DNA of 64,000 nt from Bombyx mori (taxonomy: Eukaryota; Arthropoda; Insecta; Lepidoptera; Bombycidae): NCBI RefSeq assembly GCF_030269925.1, contig NC_085111.1:1736001-1800000 (forward strand), in the 5' to 3' direction. Shown piece after piece: positions 36,275-48,020 of the stretch (positions are counted from its first letter, which is position 1; each line of letters starts with the position of its first letter). A model generated the notes under the pieces. That model was not told the DNA's origin. It was given only the letters and a program-made list of their open reading frames with translations, and made no database searches. The position numbers and the translations under genes were made by a program.

Positions 36275-39200
36275 TCAAACACCAAGTCTATTGAAAACGT
36301 TTCTCGTAATGGTTAAGTTATTCGCACTTTGGTTGCCCAATCTGGATTTTACACTGGTTTCAGTCATAGACAATCTCCTCTCTGGTTTATTAAAAATTTG
36401 TGTGGCTTTCTTGGGTTGAATCTTTTTATTTATTTCAATTTCTTTGTACTGTATTTGATTTGAAAATTTCACAGATTTAGGTTTGGCTAATTTTTCTTTA
36501 ACGCTGACCGGTATCTCATCAGCTCTCATGGTACAGTTGATCTTTCTGATGTTCGTCTTTGAAGTAGTTACCATCACTGTTTTCTTTGTGGGTGGGGAAG
36601 CTTTCAATATGCCTTCATATTTAAGGGCATCTTTCTGCATCGGTATGACGTGGTCCACTTGTGCAGATTTTGCACCCAATCTCGCGTATATGGGCTTAGC
36701 GGACGGTTTTGTTGCATTGGTAACTGATTCGTTGCTACCAAGACGAGAGAACACCGTTTGCTTGTTAGATGGTGCTGTGAAAATATTATATTTGCTAATG
36801 AAATTTTGTAAATCAAGGTATCAATAAAGTATTATTAATAAATGAAATTGGTTACTAGGAAACTCATTAATGAGTAACTCATTCTGTTCAAATAAATTAT
36901 ATAACTCATTCATAAATTATAAACACCTACCATAGCAAAAATCTCTATCATACCACATGACCAGATGCTGACTATGCCTAATTTCAATTCAGAAGTCCTC
37001 ATGGGTAATACAGGGCCAGTAGTGTGGTATCAAGTAATTTTCAAATGCTTTAGTAAGAAGTGTTTACCTTCACTGGTAACTAGTTGGGTCAGCCCTGTTG
37101 ATCCAAAGCGAATGAGACGTGCTTTCTTCAAGTTCTTTTCACTTTCATCACTGTTAACAGAGAAGTTATTCTTAAAAAAATATTTAATTGCACTCACACC
37201 ACTGTGGTGGGTAGCCATCATAGAACACAACATATTTAACAAAAGTCGTAAGCGAGATTCAGGCATCTGTCAAACATCTTGTGTTCTATGATGGGTAGCT
37301 ACTTAAATGGTTTTAGTTCTAAATAGCAAGCATAACATGAGATATAAGTATCAATGGTAGTGCTTTTTTACCCCTTAAGACCCACAGAATGATTATTTTG
37401 CAGTAGAAATAGGCAGGATTGTGATATCTTACCATCTTCTCATCTTATACATATCTGTTAAGTAGGTGACTCTTTAACCTGCCTGGGGGATTTGGGCACT
37501 GACTTGTATAACTTGATTTAAGCATATTACAATATTAGTGTTATAAGTACATATATGTGTTGCTTTAACTTACATATTGTCATTAGGTTGAACTGCTTTC
37601 CGTTTCAATTGTGGTGAGGGGCTGGGTGATTCGGACTGAGAATTGCGAGTGTAATGTTCCAAGATTCGACTAGCCGCTGTAATAATTAATTTTATTAGCA
37701 TTAATTTTTTTTTTATGTTTTTCCTCTACTTGTTTTTGCCATGCTATATTGATGGTCAATCAAAATTATTAAGTTTATATTTTGTGCAATATAATAATTA
37801 ATTATAAATTTTAATTATTAATGTTAAAAATGACAAGTGAGTGATGACTATTATCAGTGAAAGATATAGAGAGTCCACATCATACTTCACCTTTGTTACC
37901 AATAGAAATAATATGAGAAAGAAATCGGATGTTGTATTTTCTATGATTCTTGAAAACAGTCTCGAATGACTTACGTGATGAAGGTTGTGGGAGTGTAGAG
38001 CGACCTGTGATGGCCGCCACAGGCACCTTGTTCACACTAGTATTACTAAGCACCTTATCACGAGCTGCATTTTCGTGTACTTGTTTTGAATGACTGGAAA
38101 AGACAAAATATCATTTTCAAATGTAAAGCCTCATGAGTAGTAAGTAACTTATGTGTTAGTGTGCATTGGCTTCTACAGATCTCTGTGTTTAAAAAGCCCA
38201 TCCAAAAATGTGTTATTGTGACTTTTATATATAAAAATATAGCCCCTCAAGGTTACTAAAATAGGGTGAAAAAAAAACATAAGATGTAATCCCAGGCCAC
38301 TTTGTAATCATTGTCCATAGAATTTACAATTTTATGCCAATCATGTGATGTAAGGTCAAAATCTTACTTTTACTGTTAGCTGCTACCCTTTTAAATAAAG
38401 CTTCCCAATTTCTATTCAATTCAATTCAATTCCAAGTTGTGTGATTTATTTCACTCTTAAAATGTGTAACTAGAATACATCTGAACACTGAACTTGCTAA
38501 AATACAATTACAATGGGTATCTTGCCAATCAAGCTAACGATACAAAAAATTGATAAGCTATACATTTTAGTATTTAAGAAAAATAGGATTTTAACTAACC
38601 GTAATATAGCAATAACATCTCCCATTCGTGTTATCCCCATGTCTCTGAGGTACTCCTTATTCAGATCCAACAGCATATCACTCTGGATCCTGTTCTCGGT
38701 AAATGTAAGTGCATATGTAGCAGCCACATCTGATGGTATACCAGCTGTTGTGAAGAAACTTACCCACATACCTGAAAATGAGATTTTGTCTTTTACTTAA
38801 TAGACTCTGAATAATCTCTGAAATAGTATGTTGCTAGTTCAACACAGGATCATGCTCAATTCCTCATTGGATTAGTGTTCAGTCCAACAGACCCAAGTTT
38901 TATTATGTGTTTTTAGATTTGTTTTTGTATCTCAAATAGTGATAAGCAATAAAGTGTGTGCTATTTACTAATTACTTAGCATAAAAGAACATACGTGCAA
39001 AACTTCTTCATTAAAACAAGAAAAATACCACGGGCGAATCAAGTGGAGGAATTTATTATTTACAAATTAATCTGGACTATGTTTTTCAGTAGTGTTTCAT
39101 TATAATATACCGAAAAATTATCGGTTTTAATGAAAAAATATTGATTTTCTGTGTTGTAAGTTTAAGTAATGGAATGATCGGATCGAATAAATATCTGCCC

Positions 39201-39314
39201 AAAAATGTTATTAGAAGACGCCAAATATAAGCTAACATAGTGAAATCGAATTAAACATATTATGATTAACTTACCGGTTAGGTTTGAATCCATTTTGTTG
39301 TTTTTTACATTCAT
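36275..39314 (-). CDS. C19orf47-like protein with SAM domain
   Basis: Six exons on the minus strand: 39314-39275, 38771-38600, 38093-37975, 37676-37574, 37150-37068 and 36774-36275. All phases join, giving 338 residues, or 331 if the in-frame second ATG at 39293 is used. The N-terminal SAM-like domain reads [20 protein letters not shown] and ends [20 protein letters not shown]. The middle is basic and serine-rich. The C-terminal part has repeated RLG motifs ([27 protein letters not shown] at the very end), as in the vertebrate C19orf47 family. Function in animals is poorly known; a role as a protein-interaction adaptor is inferred from the SAM domain. It is divergent from janus/PHPT1 across 1.9 kb filled with repeats. 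Confidence 0.88.
37206..37300. repeat. Hairpin-forming repeat in an intron of the C19orf47-like gene
   Basis: CATCATAGAACACAA on the left pairs perfectly with TTGTGTTCTATGATG on the right, with further pairing of the flanking TAGC and TTT. The loop is about 45 bases. A half copy with the same loop lies at 36063-36117, so this is a dispersed element rather than a unique gene. Confidence 0.6.
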
Positions 39315-39428
39315 TTTATAATAAATATCAAATTACATTACACGACACGATCACGGAGTTTACCTTCAACCTTGATTTACTACGTTATGTGTATAATCTA
39401 TGTTTACCACCATAGATAATACACTTAG

Positions 39429-40201
39429 TGGACTTTTTGGCGGGAACGCGAGGTGTGAAGTTGTGTGATTTGTTTTATTTTGTCTATTTAGTGTTTCTTC
39501 GGGCTTAAATGTGTAATAATAGTGGTTTATTAACTGTTTAATAAGTGCACAAATGTGGGAAAATGAAACAAAGCCGCTGGACGTAACTTCTCGGGATCCT
39601 CCAAAAAGTCCACTGAAAAAATCTTAGTAAATGACCACCATTTTACTAAGATTATATTTCATCCCATATCATCTCAATTCATTTCATTTAATTTCGTCCC
39701 AGTTGATAAGTGTCTCAAATTAATCATCTTCATTTCATTTCACTCCATAATATCATTTTTCATAAAAATATGAATAATATAAATTAAAATAAGACATGAC
39801 TTAAAGGTCTCAGTTACCAGGTCATAAAATCTCTTAAAAAAATAATATATTTAGTATTTGAGAGATAATTAAGTCTTTTAAATGGTGGTAGAACCTCTTG
39901 TGTGCCTATCACAGATATTAAACAGTTGATAAACCACCGTTTAAACCTGAAGAAAGACTAAATAGACAAAGGCCGTTTTCCAATTACAGCACAAGATCGC
40001 ATTATGCTCTGTAATTGGAAAACTACCATTAAGTAATGGTTAATTATAGAGCATAATCCGACTCAGTGACGCACAATGCCGAATTATGCTGAAGCTTAGT
40101 TGAGCATTATGCCGCATAATGCGCTCTTGTGCTGTAATTGCAAAACGGCCAAAATAAAACAAATCACACAACTTCACTTCTCGTGTTCCCGCCAAAAGTC
40201 C
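39429..40201. mobile_element. TIR transposon with about 80-base arms carrying E2F-like sites
   Basis: The left arm (39429-39512) starts GGACTTTTTGGCGGGAACGC and runs through AAGTTGTGTGATTTG. The right arm is its inverse and ends CCCGCCAAAAGTCC near 40201. The right arm is interrupted by a second MITE at 39971-40150. Between the arms lies the AT-rich block that recurs at four other promoter flanks. No transposase is present. It occupies the intergenic space between the C19orf47-like gene (start codon 115 bases away) and janus/PHPT1. Confidence 0.8.
39971..40150. mobile_element. Nested MITE, 180 bases, AAA target duplication
   Basis: The ends GGCCGTTTTCCAATTACAGC and GCTGTAATTGCAAAACGGCC are inverse, and about 36 bases pair in each arm. 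AAA lies on both sides (39968-39970 and 40151-40153). The uninterrupted left arm of the host element reads TTTTATTTTGTCTATTTAG with a single TTT at the equivalent place, so the duplication is supported. A 3-base duplication fits the PIF/Harbinger group, but the target is not the usual TWA. Confidence 0.85.
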
Positions 40202-41205
40202 GTGTTTTTTATTATTCATAAACTATAGACAATTAAAACGGCGAATTATAAAAATCTTATTACTTGATGCTGGCTAATGCACAAACCGTACCGGAGTCAA
40301 ACAATAAAGAATCGATCTTTTATCGATGCCATCCAATGGGTACACATATATTAAGTGTATAATCTATGGGTACACCATTAACACCGTTTTACCGAGACTA
40401 TTTCATCCCTTATCATCTCGTTTCGTTCGTCTCATTAATCTCAATTGATAAATGTTTCAAATCAATCAACCTTATTTCATTTCGATCCACATCCAGTTTT
40501 CACAAAACAGAAAATACAAAAGATGAGGCTATATAGTGTGATTCCTTCGCTTTTTCAGTTGACAAATTGTAGGACCACTACTACTTCATCAAAATGTCAA
40601 ATATTCACCAAAAACATTTACAAATGTGATAGTAATAAAAAAGTTTGATTCAGTGCCAATAATTGATGCCTTTTAATCCTTTCAAATTATTTAGTCGACC
40701 CCGAGTAAATAATACCAAATTCTGGAACCCAAATTTATCAGGCAAGTTCACTATAAAAACACAAAATGTTTACATAACGAATTCATCGTCAGTTATACCG
40801 GTGCTTCATTTCGGAAGTCATCTAACGGGAATTATTTCATACCAATTGAAAAGTCTAAACGGTCTTAATTTGTACACAGTTTCCAGTACAAGAGTAATTA
40901 TTTAGGAAATGACACTCTAATCCTGTGGATGAATCATTTTCAAACGTCGGCTTTCCGATCCAGAACTTTTGGTTTAAACATTAGTAATTATTAATATCGA
41001 AAGCATTAGAGATAACACATAGATAACATTATAGATAACATATTAATACTTACACTTTTCCAGATATTTAATTGATTAGTAAAATTAAGCATGCAGTCAT
41101 CATGCATATAGATACTAACTCTTTATAAAATATCAAGTATCCTCAAACTCACCGATTAAAAAAACGGATTATTTTTCAGGGCCAATATTACAATTTACCA
41201 CAAAA
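40202..41205. other. 5' flank of janus/PHPT1
   Basis: Contains the promoter-flank repeat at 40385-40510. Open frames at 40445-40648 and 40663-40905 show no domain. An acceptor TTATTTTTCAG at about 41179 lies 26 bases before the PHPT1 start codon, so a separate leader exon upstream is likely. Confidence 0.4.
40385..40510 (+). repeat. Promoter-flank repeat family, copy 2
   Basis: Reads ACCGAGACTATTTCATCCCT, then TATCATCTCGTTTCGTTC and TTGATAAATGTTTCAAATCA, closely following the block at 39640-39850. No arms of the TIR element are attached. Confidence 0.7.
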
Positions 41206-43247
41206 ATGTCTGGCTCACTCCACAAAGTTCCTAAAGTGGACATTGATAAATCTGGAGTATTCAAGTACATCCTCCTGAAGGTCTATGACCAAGAAGTTGA
41301 TGGAGTGGAACCTTCCACTATTGTCTTAAGAGGATATAAGAGATGCAACTATCACTCTGATATATATGATGAGGTAAGTACTTTTTTCATTTCAATATGC
41401 ATTCCTGAATGCCAAAAATCATTACTTACTATTCGAACAAAACTATAAAAGTAGTTTAAAATATATAATATTTTAAACTACCAGACATTTTATATAAACT
41501 GAATATTTCTATGGATAAATAATAAAATGTTTTTTTTTTAAATATTTCTGTTACTTAGTTCTATCAATGCAGTTTTCTTGCCATCTTTACACTGTAACCC
41601 ATCAACTCATTCCTTAAAGTATTAAACATTGCTAGTAGATAAATTTCCTATTGTGAGGAATTTCAATTTAAAGAATATATGAAAAAAAAACAGTGCATTT
41701 GCAACTTAGTGCATATGAATGAAGTGAAACTTCTTTTTCGTTGTGTAGTATTGTAGATTTCTTCATTTTTCATCCTTAAATCAGATTACTCTTGGAATGT
41801 GTGTTTTTAAATATTTTAAATTATAGATAGAAAAATAAATAAATATATATTTTTAAGTACTTTATTAAAATATTGTACGCTACTCGTTGCTAACGCTCAC
41901 GCTAGCCTGTAACAAGTATACTACGCGCATGCATTCGAGTGTCACGCCTCATTCTCGCTCTGTCACTTTCTATTGCATGGTAGCGTGAAACATTTAATGT
42001 GACCTTGATGGAAGTCGCATTAGAAGTTTCACTTCAAAATTAAAATTCACAAATACTAAAAGTGGAAATAATGTGATGTGACTAATAAAAAAAGGGTGCG
42101 TGTACTTATGTACGTGCGTAAGAAGTTATACTTTATTTTTATTAAAATTATTTCTTTTTTTTTAAATATTAAATAATTAATAATAAATATTTAACGTTAA
42201 TAATTTAATAATATTTAGTATAAATTATATTATGTTAGGACGTGCATAATTAGAAACAATTTAGTAGTTCAATAGTATTTTATAATTTTCAAATTAACAT
42301 TATAATTTGACATATATCAGTTCGAACAGACAAATCATAGATAAGTTGCTCATCGAACTTTACCTTATTAACATAATAATTTTGTCATTTATAATTACTA
42401 AATAATACATACGGATAGTTAACCTCAATTGTATTGGAGCACTTAGGGAGGTTGATGAGCACAGTTTTTTCACAAATATTTTCTAATATTAATTACTATT
42501 GATTTAAATATTCAATTTAAATCACTTCTGATTATAATTCAGACGCACATATGAAATTCGCACTTGTATAATGAAAACAAAATGAAAACACGTGTTTTAA
42601 ATGTAGAAACTCAAAGCATGTGGATAAATATTATAAATATAAAAACACAGTGAACAGAGGCGGCGTGCGCGCCAACATGCGCCACCAACAGAGGTTCCAT
42701 TTCTGTTTTGTTGGTAGCATTTTTTACGAGTGTACATGCGCGAAAGTTCAGCTGCGTCTATATTCAGACTCGCCAAGCTACATCGGTCGTATTGTAATGA
42801 GCGATTTAGTGGGCAACTTCATTTCTGTTAATTTTGTGTCACAGTGCGCGCGCATCGTAAAATTTCACTCTCATCAATTTTTCATAACGCGCCTAAAGAA
42901 GTATAACTTCAAAAAAGGCAAAGTGTATAAGCTATGAAGTTAGATATAGAGAAAGCTAAAAGAGGCTAGAGTAAAGCTTGACTGATTCAGTATGTTAAAA
43001 AAATCTATGTAGATTTTCCTTTAAAACTAAAACTGTTTAATTTAAATTTCAGGTACAAGGTAAATTAATCCCCTTTGATTGTGAGCCTTGGGGTGGTGGT
43101 AGAATATCTCATGATCCAGACAATAAGAAGATACACATCTATGGATACTCTCAGGCCTATGGAAAGGCAGACCATGAGGAGGCAGCCAAACTAATCAAGA
43201 ATGCATATCCAGATTACACAATCACAATCAGTGATGAAGGATACTAA
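41206..43247 (+). CDS. Janus/PHPT1, 14 kDa phosphohistidine phosphatase
   Basis: Two coding exons, 41206-41373 and 43053-43247, join in phase 0 to give 120 residues (human PHPT1 is 125). The catalytic histidine is His50 in NYHSDIYDE, the place of human His53. The substrate-binding glycine loop reads PWGGGRISHD, followed by KKIHIYGYSQAYGKADH. The C-terminus YPDYTITISDEGY is typical of the Janus family. It removes phosphate from histidine (and lysine) residues in the cytosol. The 1.68 kb intron contains four palindromic 13-mers of possible transposon origin. An ATTAAA lies about 30 bases after the stop codon. Confidence 0.95.
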
Positions 43248-44046
43248 TAATTACTGATGCATGATTTTTTTTGTACATTTATTAAAATTATAAATTGTTT
43301 GTAAAAAGGGACCATGTTTATTAACCCTTTGCACTATCGGAAATCAGTAGTAAAACGAAAACGTAACAAACGCTCTAATGGAGCTAGACTAATCGAGCGA
43401 GTTCTGCCAATGTGATGTCAGTTGGTTTAAACACACCTACGCACTGATGACACATAGACACGCAGAGTTTGCACAAGATAAGTTTCTTTGTGTGTCTGTT
43501 GTCCCGAGGAAGAGGCTGGACTCCTACCAGACGCGTGCGTCGGTGGTGGATCATGGGAGCCTCTGGGCGACAATCTCAGAGGTATTGTCCGATCTCTTAG
43601 GATTCCTATCACTATCGTATCGTTACTTTGATATCACAATTCACAATAGCATAGAGCAATAAATTCGAATTCGCTCTCTTTTGAGATGAGAAAAAAGAAC
43701 GGTGAAAATAAGCGATAACGTAAAATAAAACCAAACTTAAACTATGTCTAAATAGTAATATACTTGAAGATCCATCCGGCTATGGAATGAGCTCCCCTCC
43801 ACGGTGTTTCCCGAGCGCTATGACGTCCTTCTTCAAACGAGGTTTGTGGAGAGTATTAAGCGGTAGGAAGCGGCTTGGCTCTGCCCCTGGCATTGCTGAA
43901 GTCCATGGGCGACGGTAACCACAAACCATCAGGTGGGCCGTATGCTCGTCTGCCTACAAAGGCAATAAAAAAATTCCCAAATATAACATCTTTCTTTAAC
44001 GTACGTTTTTAAATTCAGCAAAAAAGCGTGCGAATGCGAAAACATA
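43248..44046. other. Intergenic, with a CR1-like LINE tail
   Basis: Includes the PHPT1 3' UTR and a short LINE 3' copy at 43772-43978. A GC-richer stretch at 43420-43620 encodes nothing I recognise. Confidence 0.45.
43772..43978 (+). mobile_element. LINE 3' tail, strongly 5'-truncated
   Basis: Starts CATCCGGCTATGGAATGAGC and ends TACAAAGGCAATAAAAAAA. It is the same tail as at 19185-19378 and 61040-61252, with a 4-base deletion in the codons for RYDMSFF. Confidence 0.8.
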
Positions 44047-45289
44047 AGATGTTGGGGAAAAGTCTTTTCGCATTATAATATGTATGAACTTGTAATAAAA
44101 TCTCTTTGGCTATACTATTTGGATCTGGCTGGTTTTGGTATCATTAAAAGTTTAAATTTTAAAAAAGATAATTTCAAATTCAAATTATGAAATACCTACT
44201 TTGTGATTTTTATTTAGTTTTCGTACTGTCAAGATGAGTAAATCTAATGAAGAAATTCGATACCTACATTTTAAAATTTTAGTACAAAAAAGGTAAAAAA
44301 TGCAACGCAAGCCGCAAAAAAAATTGCGATGTTTATGGACCTGGTGCAGTGTCTGTGAGAGTAGCACAAATTTGGTTTATATAAGCGTTTTCAATCCGGA
44401 AATTTTGATATCAAAGATGCACGTCGCTCTGGTCGCCCTATTACGGGTAAAATGGATGCCATTTTTGAAAAAGTGGAGCAAGATCGCCATATCAGTATTT
44501 ACGACGCAGCTGAAGAGCTGAGAATTGACCACAAAACAGTCTTGGCGCATTTGCAAAAAAACTGGGTACCTACACAAAAAAGCTCGATATTTGGGTACCT
44601 CACGAGCACACTGAAAAAAAACCTAGTGAACTACACGGTTGTGATTCTTTATTACGACGTAATGAAACCGAACCATTTTTGAAGAAGCTGATAACTAGTG
44701 ATGAAAAGTGGATCACGTACGACAAGACATGCGAAAAGGGTCATGGTCAAAGGCCGGTCAGGCTCTTCACAGACTGGCGAAACCCGGGTTAACTCTCAAC
44801 AAGGTGATTCTGTGTGTGTGTTGGGATCGGAAGGGCATTATTAATTATGAGCAGTTACCACCAGGCAGGACCATCGATTCTAAACTTTACTGCGAACAGC
44901 TGATGAGATTAAAGCAAGAAGTTGAGAGAAAGCGGCTGGAATTAATCAATAGAAGAGGTGTGGTTTTTCATCATGATAAAGCTAGACCACACACATCTTT
45001 GGCCACTCAGTAAAAATTAAGAGAGCTTGGCTGGGAGGTGTTAATGCATCCGCCGTATAGTCCTGACCTTGCACCTTCAGAGAACGAGAGGACTGCCAAA
45101 ACCAACTGTCGTGATATTTTAATCAGAAGCCCCAAAATTTATATAGCAATGTGATCATGTCCCTACCTACAAGATGGCAAAAAGTTATCGAACAAAATGG
45201 TAGCTACATATAGTTAAATGTAAATAAACTATATTAAAAATATTGTGAATTTTCTTAAAAAATGCGAAGAAACTTTTTCCCGAACCTTA
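44047..45289 (+). mobile_element. mariner transposon with imperfect inverted ends
   Basis: The left end GTTGGGGAAAAGTCTTTTCG and right end CGAAGAAACTTTTTCCCGAAC pair imperfectly over about 28 bases, each next to a TA. The length of 1.24 kb is right for mariner. The right end abuts a copy of the promoter-flank repeat (45290 onward). Confidence 0.85.
44290..45215 (+). pseudogene. Broken mariner transposase
   Basis: Frames shift several times. Recognisable pieces are DRHISIYDAAEELRIDHKTV (helix-turn-helix region), TSDEKWITYD with the first catalytic Asp, FHHDKARPHTS with the second, and PPYSPDLAPSE with the third of the D,D34D triad. Stops occur after SLATQ and in the last segment. It cannot make a full transposase. 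It resembles the mariner lineages known from silkmoths. Confidence 0.9.
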
Positions 45290-45430
45290 TATTTCATCTC
45301 GTCTCATCTCAATTCATTTCACTCCACATTAACATTTTCCATAAAAATAAGAATATAAATTAAAATAAGACTTGACTTAAAGGTCTTAGTTACCAGGTCA
45401 TAAAATCCCATAAAAATATATAATTTAGAA
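45290..45430 (+). repeat. Promoter-flank repeat family, copy 3, before DPH2
   Basis: TATTTCATCTCGTCTCATCT, then CTTAAAGGTCTTAGTTACC and AGGTCATAAAATCC, matching 39653-39840. It ends about 100 bases before the DPH2 start codon. Confidence 0.8.
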
Positions 45431-45530
45431 AGTTGTATATTTTTGGTATTGACTGTAGAATACATAAATAAAATAAACAATTGGTTAGCACTTTTTTATC
45501 ATAAGTTGAAAAACTATTGTCAAAAATAAA

Positions 45531-47778
45531 ATGGGGAATTTTACTACAGAAGACAAAATATGTATAACACGTGAGATAACAGTAAATAAAACTGAAGGTT
45601 ATGACGATATAATCACCAATTTTGATATAAAGGAAACATGCAAATGGATCGAAAGAAAAAAGTTTGCGAAAGTAATTAAAATTCTTAATTTAACACTCTT
45701 TTATTAAAATTTGGTATCTACAAGATTTAATGTGTCTTCAGGTGTGCTTACAATTTCCCGATGACCTGCTAGAAGTAAGTTGCAAAGTTTATAAGGAAAT
45801 TAAAGATCGAATTGAAGTTGACCTGTATATTATGGGAGATACATCATATGCTAGGTAAATATTAAATTATTTTTGCAAGTTTAATCCTTCAAATGTGAAA
45901 AGAAAATGCCAATGATAATGATCGTTTGATAATGAAATAATTGATAATGAAAGTAAAACTCAATATTGATACACCGTGTTTTCTTCTACGATTATTTTTT
46001 TTAATCATGCCAAAATATCGACAAATCGTTAAAACAAAAGTCATGGTAAGTACCCATTAATTAAGTGCTTATACCTTCTATTTCACAATTCTTGTATTCT
46101 TATTTTTACAGCTGTTGTATAGATTCTGTGGCAGCTATGCATGTGCAGGCCAATGGAATTGTGCATTATGGTCACAAATGCTTTTCAAAAACTGATATAC
46201 CAGTTTACATGGTATTGCCAAAAGAAAAACTGGATTTTGATGCAGCAATAAATACATTGAAAGAAAAATATGATTCTGATGACAACATGAAGTTATGCCT
46301 CTTTTATGGTGCAGAATTTGAACACTGCAATGGTATAATTTTTATTTGAAATAATTTATAAATTTAAAGTAATATTTTTAAGTTCGTATTGTAATTCTTG
46401 TTTAGAAAATATCACCCGAAAATGGTTTCAAAAATATCCAAAGAGTTATATATGTCACATTGAATTAGAAGATAAGCCTGAGAGATTTCTTGGAAGGATA
46501 ATCAAAGACGTACAAAATGTGGAATACCCAATTCAAGCATTGAAAGATTGTATCTGCATTTATTTAGGCTCTCGGGGGCAGACAATATTCAACTACACTA
46601 TATCTATTCCAGGTATGTATTATTACATAATATCAATTTGTATTTTGTGCTCATCGATGCTGAGCTCTTCGGAAGTTGGTTTGCAATTTATACATCAATT
46701 TTTAAATTACAAATTAGCAGGTGTGGCTACAATGTTATACTAATATTTAAAAAAATTACAGCTACCAAATGGTACTTATTAAATCCATCATCCAGTCAAT
46801 TAGAACAATTGGATGAAACAATATGGTTTAAGCGCAGACGCTTCCTTATAGAGAAGTGTAAAGATGCTAATATAATTGGTATACTTATATGTAAGCTATC
46901 AGGTAAACAGACCAAAGATATCATCAGTAGAATGAAAGAACTCTGTAAAGTAAATGGAAAGAAAAGCTACATTGTGTCTGTTGGTAAACCCAATAGTGCT
47001 AAATTAGCCAATTTTCCTGAAGTAAGTATAGGTTATTAAGTAATTAAATATTATAATTAAAAGGATGAATGTAATTATTTTGCCTCTTTTAACAGTTCTT
47101 CTATTTATTTCTATATTTTTTTATCTTTCATTATTTTAAAATTCAAATTAAATGTTTGAGAATCTGTAGAACACAGCTTTCAGCATCAACTTTGAGACAA
47201 CTAAATTAAATAACTTTACTAAACAGCTGTTTATATTGAAAAATCTGTATTTTGCAGTAACTATTGGCAATATAATATGTCATAACTATTTAATTCGTGT
47301 CTTTAGTAAAATCTCTCATATAGTAATTACAATTCTATTACAGATTGACATATATGTGATGATTGCATGTCCAGAAAATGATCTATACAGTTCGCGGGAC
47401 TTTTATAGACCAATAGTTTTCCCGTACGAACTTGAAATTGCCCTCAATTCCAACAGAGAACCTTTTCCCACATACCATGTCACAGACTATGATGAACTTC
47501 TACCTGGAAGAAGACACTATGGAGATATTAAACCGATACAAGAGATCGCAGATGTTAGTCTAATAACAGGCCGAATAAGAGAAGCGAAAGTGAACCATTT
47601 AGATGGCAGTAGTCAAGAACTAGCTGAACAACAAAATTGGGCTTTAGAATCGATAGGAAAGACCCTCCAAGATAGATCTTGGAAAGGTCTAGAACAAAAA
47701 CTAGGCGAAACTGAAGTAAAAAAGGTGGAAGAAGGACGTAAAGGCATAGCATTACAGTACAGCAATGAACAGGAGTGA
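45531..47778 (+). CDS. Dph2: DPH2, subunit of the diphthamide synthesis complex
   Basis: Six exons: 45531-45671, 45742-45854, 46112-46332, 46406-46612, 46762-47021 and 47344-47778. All phases join, giving 458 residues (human 489). Conserved blocks are CLQFPDDLLE, GDTSYASCCID (cysteines 86 and 87), VHYGHKCFS, IACPEND (cysteine 323) and the C-terminal RSWKGLEQKLGETEVKKVEE-GRKGIALQY. DPH2 acts with the radical-SAM iron-sulphur subunit DPH1 in the cytosol. Together they transfer a 3-amino-3-carboxypropyl group to a histidine of elongation factor 2, the first step of diphthamide formation. It is convergent with CCDC124, with 242 bases between the stop codons. Confidence 0.95.
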
Positions 47779-48020
47779 ATTTTGATTTCTTTATTGTTAC
47801 TATTTTAATTAAAAAACTTATATCTACTAAGACTGGTTAGTGAAATACAGTGTGGCCATTTCAATAGTATGAATTTATTTTGTAACTGATATTTCCCAAG
47901 TTTATTGCACAAAGGTTAGTATCATCAAATACCAATACTGATATGATGTTCTATGAACAGTCATACATTTCTTATTACTGACATCTTAGTGAAAATGAAT
48001 TTAATAACAGTCTCATTAGT

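Noticed and set aside
40445..40905. Two frames of 67 and 80 residues upstream of PHPT1
   Set aside because: The first overlaps the promoter-flank repeat and neither shows a domain or consistent splice sites to PHPT1.
42620..42937. 105-residue frame in the PHPT1 intron
   Set aside because: No recognisable domain, in an intron with transposon-like palindromes; kept only as part of a finding.
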